The translations under genes were made by a program, and so were the position numbers. From Candidatus Legionella polyplacis (lineage in GTDB: Bacteria > Pseudomonadota > Gammaproteobacteria > Legionellales > Legionellaceae), in assembly GCF_002776555.1 (NCBI RefSeq), contig NZ_CP021497.1, forward strand, positions 62,001 through 126,000: a DNA stretch of 64,000 nucleotides. The letters run 5' to 3'. Under the pieces are notes generated by a model. It worked only from the letters and a program-made list of their open reading frames with translations. It was not told where the DNA came from and searched no databases. This document shows positions 59,707 to 64,000 of the stretch, piece by piece (positions within the stretch are counted from its first letter, which is position 1; each line of letters starts with the position of its first letter).

Positions 59707-62181
59707 ATGGATATAAACTACCTTCCAAAAAAAATTGAAAAAACTACTCAAAAATATTGGAAAGAAAAAAAAATTTTTAATGTTTTTAAAGATTCAAATA
59801 AAAAAAAATTCTACTGCTTATCTATGTTTCCATATCCAAGTGGAGATTTACATATAGGACATGTACGTAATTACACAATAAGTGATATCATAGCTAGATA
59901 TCAAAGATCGTTAGGAAAAAATGTACTACATCCAATTGGATGGGATGCATTTGGTCTCCCAGCTGAAAATGCTGCTATAAAACACAAAATTAATCCACAA
60001 AAATGGACAGAGAATAATATAAAACGTATGAAAAAACAACTGTTAAAATTAGGAAACTCATATGATTGGAATAGAGAAATCAATACATGCGATCCAAATT
60101 ATTACCAATGGGAACAATGGTTTTTTATTAAATTATATAAAAAAGGACTTATCTACAGAAAAAAAACTCTTGTTAATTGGGATCCAGTAGATAAAACAGT
60201 ATTAGCTAATGAACAAGTAATTAACGGAAAAGGATGGAGATCAGGAGCTATAATAGAACAAAAAGAAATATCACAATGGTTTATCAAAATAACTTCATAT
60301 GCAAATGAATTATTAAAAAATTTAAATACATTAAACAAATGGCCTAATAAAGTAAAACAAATGCAATATAATTGGATAGGAAAATCGAAAGGATACGAAA
60401 TTAATTTTCAAATTAACCATAATACAAAATTATTAAAAATATATACAACAAGATTAGATCTTATTATGGGAGTAACATATATAGCTATAGCTCCTGACCA
60501 TTTTTTAGCAAAAGAAATTGCAAAACAAGATAAAAATATTAGTAATTTCATTAAAAAATGCTATAAAACAGCAATAACAGAAGAAAATATAGTTACCTCA
60601 AAAAAATATGGAATAAAAACTCATATTATTGCAATCCACCCAATTACTAAAAAAAAAATTCCTATTTGGATAGTTAATTTTATATTAATGCAATATAATT
60701 TAAAAGCAATAATGGTAGCACCAGCACACGATCAATGTAATTGGGAATTTGCAAAGCAAAACAATATACCTATAAAAGAAGTTATTGTTCCTTTTAATAG
60801 ATCAAAACACGATTATAATCAATCCGCATTTACAAAAGAAGGTTATTTAACAAATTCAGGACAATTTAATAACTTATCTTCAAAAAAAGCAAGTGAAAAA
60901 ATTATCCATTTCTTAATAAAACATGGTTACGGAAATACTTCTATCAACTTACGTATTAGAGATTGGAGTATATCTAGGCAACGATACTGGGGAACTCCTA
61001 TCCCAATGATTCATTGCAATCAATGCGGTATAATCCCAGTTCAAAAAAAACATTTACCAGTAATTTTACCTAAAATAAATTCTTTCAAACATACAAAACT
61101 ATCTTTATCTAATTTTCCTAATTTTTATAAAATAAAATGTTATAAATGTAAAAAAAATGCTACTAGAGATACAGATACTTTAGATACGTTTTTTCAATCT
61201 TCTTGGTATTATATTAAATTTACTTGTTCCACAAAAAATAATTCAATGACTGATAATGAAACTCACTATTGGATGCCAGTCGATCAATATATTGGAGGAA
61301 TTGAACATGCTGTTATGCATTTATTATATTCTAGATTTTTCTATAAACTCATGAGAGATGAAAAATTAGTAAAATATAATGAACCATTTAAAAAATTACT
61401 TACTCAAGGAATGGTTATAAAAGATGGACATAAAATGTCTAAATCATTGGGAAACACAATAAATGTAAATGATTTAATCGACAAATACGGAGCTGATGCA
61501 ACACGACTATTTATTATATTTCTAGCTCCTCCAGAACAAAATTTAGAATGGTCTTCTAGTAATACCATAAAAGGAATATATAAATTTCTAACAAAACTTT
61601 GGAATTTTTTATACAAAAACAGAGAATTATATTTAAAACTGAACAATTCAACTATAAATGATGATTTTCTAAAATTAGAAAAATCTGAACACAAATTAAA
61701 AAAATTTTATTCTTTCATATACGAAAGTTTAGAAAAAATCAATTTCAGTTATAAAAATTATAAATTTAACACAATTGTATCAAACTCAATGAAACTTTTT
61801 AAAAAAATGACTAAATTTACTATTAATACAAAAGAAGATAAATATCTTATTTATATTAGTACAAGTATATTATTAAGAGTATTAGCTCCAATTGCGCCAC
61901 ACATTTGCCATATTTTATGGATCAATTTAGGATTTAAAAATATCATAGTCAATGCAAAATGGCCAAAAATAAATAAAAAAATTGTTAACTTTAATGAGGA
62001 AAAAATTTTTATACAAATAAATGGAAAATTTAAATCTTTCTTAAAAACACCAAAAAATATTTCAAAACAAAAATTATTATCTTTAACAAAACTACATATG
62101 AAAAAATATTTAAAAGAAAAAAAAATCGAAAATATGATTTATATCGTTAATAAAAAAATAATAAATTTAATTGTAAAATAA
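59707..62181 (+). CDS. leuS: Leucyl-tRNA synthetase with degenerate editing site
   Basis: This class I synthetase charges tRNA-Leu. The 824-residue protein (E. coli 860) has PYPSGDLHIGHVRNYT, HPIGWDAFGLPAENAA, the WSISRQRYWGTPIP segment and the KMSKS motif in DGHKMSKSLGNTI (about residue 577). Synthesis motifs are intact. In the CP1 editing domain, TTRPDTFMG is changed to TTRLDLIMG (residues 247-255), and the usual YGTGAVMAVP to YNLKAIMVAP. The catalytic editing Asp (Asp342) is kept. It is followed by holA after a spacer where lptE is missing. Confidence 0.96.
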   Translation: MDINYLPKKIEKTTQKYWKEKKIFNVFKDSNKKKFYCLSMFPYPSGDLHIGHVRNYTISDIIARYQRSLGKNVLHPIGWDAFGLPAENAAIKHKINPQKWTENNIKRMKKQLLKLGNSYDWNREINTCDPNYYQWEQWFFIKLYKKGLIYRKKTLVNWDPVDKTVLANEQVINGKGWRSGAIIEQKEISQWFIKITSYANELLKNLNTLNKWPNKVKQMQYNWIGKSKGYEINFQINHNTKLLKIYTTRLDLIMGVTYIAIAPDHFLAKEIAKQDKNISNFIKKCYKTAITEENIVTSKKYGIKTHIIAIHPITKKKIPIWIVNFILMQYNLKAIMVAPAHDQCNWEFAKQNNIPIKEVIVPFNRSKHDYNQSAFTKEGYLTNSGQFNNLSSKKASEKIIHFLIKHGYGNTSINLRIRDWSISRQRYWGTPIPMIHCNQCGIIPVQKKHLPVILPKINSFKHTKLSLSNFPNFYKIKCYKCKKNATRDTDTLDTFFQSSWYYIKFTCSTKNNSMTDNETHYWMPVDQYIGGIEHAVMHLLYSRFFYKLMRDEKLVKYNEPFKKLLTQGMVIKDGHKMSKSLGNTINVNDLIDKYGADATRLFIIFLAPPEQNLEWSSSNTIKGIYKFLTKLWNFLYKNRELYLKLNNSTINDDFLKLEKSEHKLKKFYSFIYESLEKINFSYKNYKFNTIVSNSMKLFKKMTKFTINTKEDKYLIYISTSILLRVLAPIAPHICHILWINLGFKNIIVNAKWPKINKKIVNFNEEKIFIQINGKFKSFLKTPKNISKQKLLSLTKLHMKKYLKEKKIENMIYIVNKKIINLIVK

Positions 62182-62366
62182 TAATATTTTATTACTATTA
62201 ATTTAAAATATTTTGCAATTTATAAAAACCTTTAAAATAAATATAACTGACAATTTATTTAAATAAAAATAACTTTAATTAATTTAAATTAAAAAATTCT
62301 TTTCATTTATTAAAAAGTTTTGTAAATTACTTTCCACTAAAAAATAAAATATCTATATAAAAAATT

Positions 62367-63371
62367 ATGAATAATATAAAGACAACAAATGATTTTTCGA
62401 ATAAAATTTACTTTTTTATTGGAAATGAAGCTATCTTTTTAAGATTTTACAAAAAATATATACAAACACTATTAATTTCTAATAAACAATATGAAACAAT
62501 TAATATTTTTACAAAAAAAATATCAGAATTAATTCACATTCAAAAAAAAATCTCAATCTATCCATTGTTATATAAAACTTTTATTTTTAATATTTTTTTT
62601 AATGAAAAAAAACTAAATATTGAAGAAAAAAAACTTATAAAACAATGCATAAAATCTATCAATCCATATTGTGTACTAGCACTACATTTTCCATTTCTAA
62701 TTAAATCACAGCTTAAAGAATTTAGTAATTCTAATAAAATTAAAATAATTGAAATAAAAAAAATATCCTTAAAAATTATTTACAATTGGATTTCTCAACA
62801 ATTGAACAACAAAAACATCCAATTTGATACAAAAATACCATACATCATTTGGAAATATTCAAAAAAAAATATATATACTTGTTCAAAAATTTTAAAACTT
62901 TTTTTTATATTAAAAAAAAATAAATCAATTACGTTATTTGAAGCAAAAAAAATTTTAGATTCTCACTACTACAGTTCAAATAATTTTATTAAAATTTTAT
63001 TAACAAAAAATCCATATAAAATAATAAATTTTTTTCAAAATAAATATGAAGAAACAAAATTAATTAATATTCTATATTTATTAACTAATGAAATTAAAAA
63101 AATAATCCGATTAAAAAACATAATTTTTCTTAACAAAACTAATACTAATTTAAAAATTTTAGGACAATACAACAATTCATATAAAACTTTTCTAAAAAAT
63201 ATTAATAAAAAAATATTACTAATATTATTACAACAATGTATAAATATTCATTTAAATATAAATACACAATTTAATTCAAAGAAAATATTTTGGAATATGT
63301 TAGAAAACATAACACTTTCTTTATGCTGTAATAAATTAATAGGAACAAATTTAACTAATGAAAAACAATAG
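62367..63371 (+). CDS. holA: DNA polymerase III delta subunit HolA (diverged)
   Basis: Delta opens the beta clamp within the clamp loader. The 334-residue product (E. coli 343) is very lysine/isoleucine-rich and conserves little, but has a matching length, FFIGNEAIFL near the N-terminus (compare LLLGNDPLLLQ of E. coli) and a helical C-terminal domain. The main support is synteny: leuS-holA-nadD is the E. coli order. It overlaps nadD by 14 bases. With dnaE and dnaQ it gives three polymerase III subunits in the window. Confidence 0.83.
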   Translation: MNNIKTTNDFSNKIYFFIGNEAIFLRFYKKYIQTLLISNKQYETINIFTKKISELIHIQKKISIYPLLYKTFIFNIFFNEKKLNIEEKKLIKQCIKSINPYCVLALHFPFLIKSQLKEFSNSNKIKIIEIKKISLKIIYNWISQQLNNKNIQFDTKIPYIIWKYSKKNIYTCSKILKLFFILKKNKSITLFEAKKILDSHYYSSNNFIKILLTKNPYKIINFFQNKYEETKLINILYLLTNEIKKIIRLKNIIFLNKTNTNLKILGQYNNSYKTFLKNINKKILLILLQQCINIHLNINTQFNSKKIFWNMLENITLSLCCNKLIGTNLTNEKQ

Positions 63372-64000
63372 TATTATCATTTATGGAGGTTCATTTGATC
63401 CAATTCATAATGGACATATTAATGTTGCTAATAACATTCAAAATAATTTAAATTTTAAAAAAATCTTATTTGTACCATGTAAACACTCAAAATTCAAATA
63501 TCATAAAAATTTTGCTACAGATATGCAACGTATAGAAATGTTAAAATTAGCTTTTCTTGAAAACAAAAAAAATTTTTCTATTAATTATTATGAATTAAAC
63601 AAGAAAACACCGTCATATACATATGTAACATTAAAATATTTACGAAATAAATTTGGAATTCATACTCCCATATCTATGGTTATGGGAACAGATGTATTTA
63701 ATACAATACAATTTTGGTTTTCTTGGAAAAAAATATTAAATTTATCAAATTTAATAATAATAAACAGAGCAGGAATTACTATAAATTATTCAAAAACAAT
63801 AAAAGCATTAATCCATAAACATAAGATACTTGATTTTAACTTATTACACCATAATACACATGGTTGTATATATTTTTTTAATATAAATTCTATTTACATA
63901 TCTTCTAGATTAATAAGAAAATATTTAAATAAAAAAATAATAAAAAAATATATTCCTAAACTAGTAAGAAACTACATATTTAAGCACAAAATATATCAAT
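63358..64000 (+). CDS. nadD: Nicotinate-nucleotide adenylyltransferase NadD (3' end at window edge)
   Basis: NadD turns nicotinate mononucleotide into deamido-NAD, the step after PncB. The reading frame starts at the ATG 63358 within the end of holA and is open to the window edge (214 codons). Because the family is about 210-220 residues long, it is probably nearly complete. Visible motifs are IIIYGGSFDPIHNGHI (nucleotide-binding, residues 6-20), MVMGTDVFNT and the C-terminal ISSRLIRKYL, which corresponds to ISSTxIR. Confidence 0.95.
   Translation, partial: MKNNSIIIYGGSFDPIHNGHINVANNIQNNLNFKKILFVPCKHSKFKYHKNFATDMQRIEMLKLAFLENKKNFSINYYELNKKTPSYTYVTLKYLRNKFGIHTPISMVMGTDVFNTIQFWFSWKKILNLSNLIIINRAGITINYSKTIKALIHKHKILDFNLLHHNTHGCIYFFNINSIYISSRLIRKYLNKKIIKKYIPKLVRNYIFKHKIYQ

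Overview
The window is 64 kb of extremely A+T-rich DNA. Its short genes are almost all core housekeeping genes, its intergenic spacers are A/T-rich and mostly featureless, and I see no mobile elements, phage genes or CRISPR arrays. This is the signature of a strongly reduced genome from an obligate intracellular gammaproteobacterial symbiont. Several hints point to Legionellales, such as the louse symbiont Candidatus Legionella polyplacis or a Coxiella-like endosymbiont. These are an RpfE-like (COG4255-type) gene, a long-form TrpS, an EnhA-like L,D-transpeptidase, a complete ccmABCDEFGH cluster and the class I chaperonin sequences. The species assignment is inference from memory of these families; no database was searched.

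Layout. 1-10 kb: rpmF-plsX, mnmA, erpA, aspS, an ibaG-murA-NIF3 overlap cluster, kdsC, rlmN, ndk and a solitary minC. 10-23 kb: tRNA-Phe, secA, an RpfE-like gene, a Mth938-like gene, tRNA-Ser(GGA), dnaQ, rnhA, murE, rsmH, RNase P RNA, iscA, iscS and sppA. 23-34 kb: tRNA-Ser(GCT), tRNA-Arg, htpG, a 55-residue rubredoxin, folK, a frameshifted lspA behind ribF-ileS, groES-groEL with a sigma-32-type promoter and a clear terminator, and a BAX-inhibitor-1 family protein. 34-44 kb: tldD, pncB, ispA and the cytochrome c maturation operon ccmA to ccmH, including a small ccmD. 44-64 kb: dnaE, ligA, mutY, ubiG, trpS, ybeY, nhaA, a purine nucleoside phosphorylase, an L,D-transpeptidase, pcm, proS, leuS, holA and the start of nadD.

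How the genes work together. The window covers translation (AspRS, IleRS, TrpRS, ProRS, LeuRS, four tRNAs, RNase P, tRNA and rRNA modification), replication (alpha, epsilon and delta subunits of DNA polymerase III, ligase), the cell wall (MurA, MurE, L,D-transpeptidase), respiration (cytochrome c maturation, UbiG, rubredoxin) and Fe-S assembly (IscS, IscA, ErpA). It also covers protein quality control (GroESL, HtpG, TldD, SecA, SppA) and nicotinate-to-NAD salvage (PncB, NadD). None of the tRNA genes encodes its CCA end.

The most interesting signals are signs of decay or altered function inside retained genes. lspA is broken in an A11 tract upstream of its catalytic residues. CcmG has lost both active-site cysteines inside an otherwise intact ccm operon. 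LeuRS has a degenerate editing pocket. DnaE lacks the C-terminal tau-binding region. The prenyl synthase has NDxxD instead of DDxxD. Several operons have lost internal genes (iscU, ftsL-ftsI, lptE). I found no clearly novel multi-gene system.
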